A stretch of 6,438 nucleotides of DNA from an uncultured Oscillospiraceae bacterium. GTDB taxonomy: Bacteria > Bacillota > Clostridia > Oscillospirales > Ruminococcaceae. Below are positions 6,388 to 6,438 of the stretch, one piece after another. Position numbers and translations under genes: made by a program. Location: positions 1-6,438 of the forward strand of contig CAKSHT010000124.1 in the NCBI GenBank assembly GCA_934457235.1, written 5' to 3'. The notes beneath the pieces were generated by a model. That model did no database searches. It worked only from the letters and a program-made list of their open reading frames with translations, and was not told the origin of the DNA. The stretch's first letter is position 1. Each line of letters starts with the position of its first letter.

Positions 6388-6438
6388 ATGAAAAGCGCCG
6401 GAGAGCGTCTGCTTTCCGGTCGCTTCGTTGTATTTGAG
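6388..6438 (+). CDS. Start of a gene cut by the window edge; possibly thymidylate kinase (partial)
   Basis: An ATG seven bases after the clpP stop opens 17 codons that run to the window end, reading MKSAGERLLSGRFVVFE. AAGG at 6379-6382 lies five bases upstream, a suitable ribosome binding site. The last residues (GRFVVFE) match the strand that comes just before the P-loop in thymidylate kinases, which often begin with GKFIVFEG-DG-GKST. dTMP kinase makes dTDP for DNA synthesis. The P-loop itself lies beyond the window, so the name is inference from a few residues and I give no symbol. The fragment does not resemble the zinc-binding N-terminus of ClpX. A long hairpin overlaps these codons, so the frame might instead be non-coding terminator sequence. 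Confidence 0.5.
   Translation, partial: MKSAGERLLSGRFVVFE
6393..6425 (+). terminator. Strong hairpin after clpP; possible terminator overlapping the next gene's start
   Basis: Left arm 6393-6406 pairs with right arm 6411-6425 around a GTCT loop: 14 base pairs including one G-U, with a single bulged T at 6420. It begins 13 bases after the clpP stop and is followed by a T-rich but interrupted stretch (CGTTGTATTT). Position and stem strength suit an intrinsic terminator for the tig-clpP transcript. The broken T tract and the open reading frame through it argue the other way. Confidence 0.4.

Overview
The window looks like ordinary core chromosome from a Gram-positive anaerobe of the class Clostridia, most likely a Ruminococcus-like member of the Oscillospiraceae. 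The lineage call is inference. It rests on the Firmicutes-type cluster lepB-rbgA-rnhB-yraN, on RbgA (a GTPase best known from Bacillus), on clear Shine-Dalgarno sites, and on the style of the RNase HII, ThrC and ClpP proteins. Base composition is moderate, with roughly half G+C by eye. All recognisable genes lie on the + strand and are tightly packed. I see no mobile element, CRISPR array, tRNA or rRNA, and no gap over 125 bases between genes.

Layout. Positions 1-2053 hold a translationally coupled block: the 3' end of signal peptidase I (lepB), the ribosome-assembly GTPase rbgA (4-base overlap), RNase HII (rnhB, starting inside the end of rbgA) and the nuclease-fold protein yraN (8-base overlap). 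After a 53-base gap comes threonine synthase (thrC). A metallophosphoesterase of unknown substrate follows 21 bases later, started by TTG behind a strong ribosome binding site. A perfect 8-bp inverted repeat spans the stop codon of that gene. Trigger factor (tig) and the protease subunit clpP follow, separated by a 125-base leader with a GC-rich hairpin. After clpP a new reading frame runs off the window. Its first 17 residues end in a sequence that looks like the start of a thymidylate kinase, not of ClpX.

Functions. The first block deals with protein export (LepB), maturation of the large ribosomal subunit (RbgA) and nucleic-acid upkeep (RNase HII, YraN). The last block is protein quality control: trigger factor receives nascent chains at the ribosome exit and ClpP degrades failed ones. 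thrC and the phosphoesterase sit between them without an obvious link to either. thrC and tig show stronger bias toward codons such as GCT, AAG, GAG and ATC than rbgA, rnhB or yraN, which fits high expression.

I did not find a convincing undescribed system. The points most worth checking are the unexpected gene after clpP with a long hairpin over its start, the small insertion in ClpP just after its catalytic histidine, and the uncharacterised phosphoesterase beside tig.
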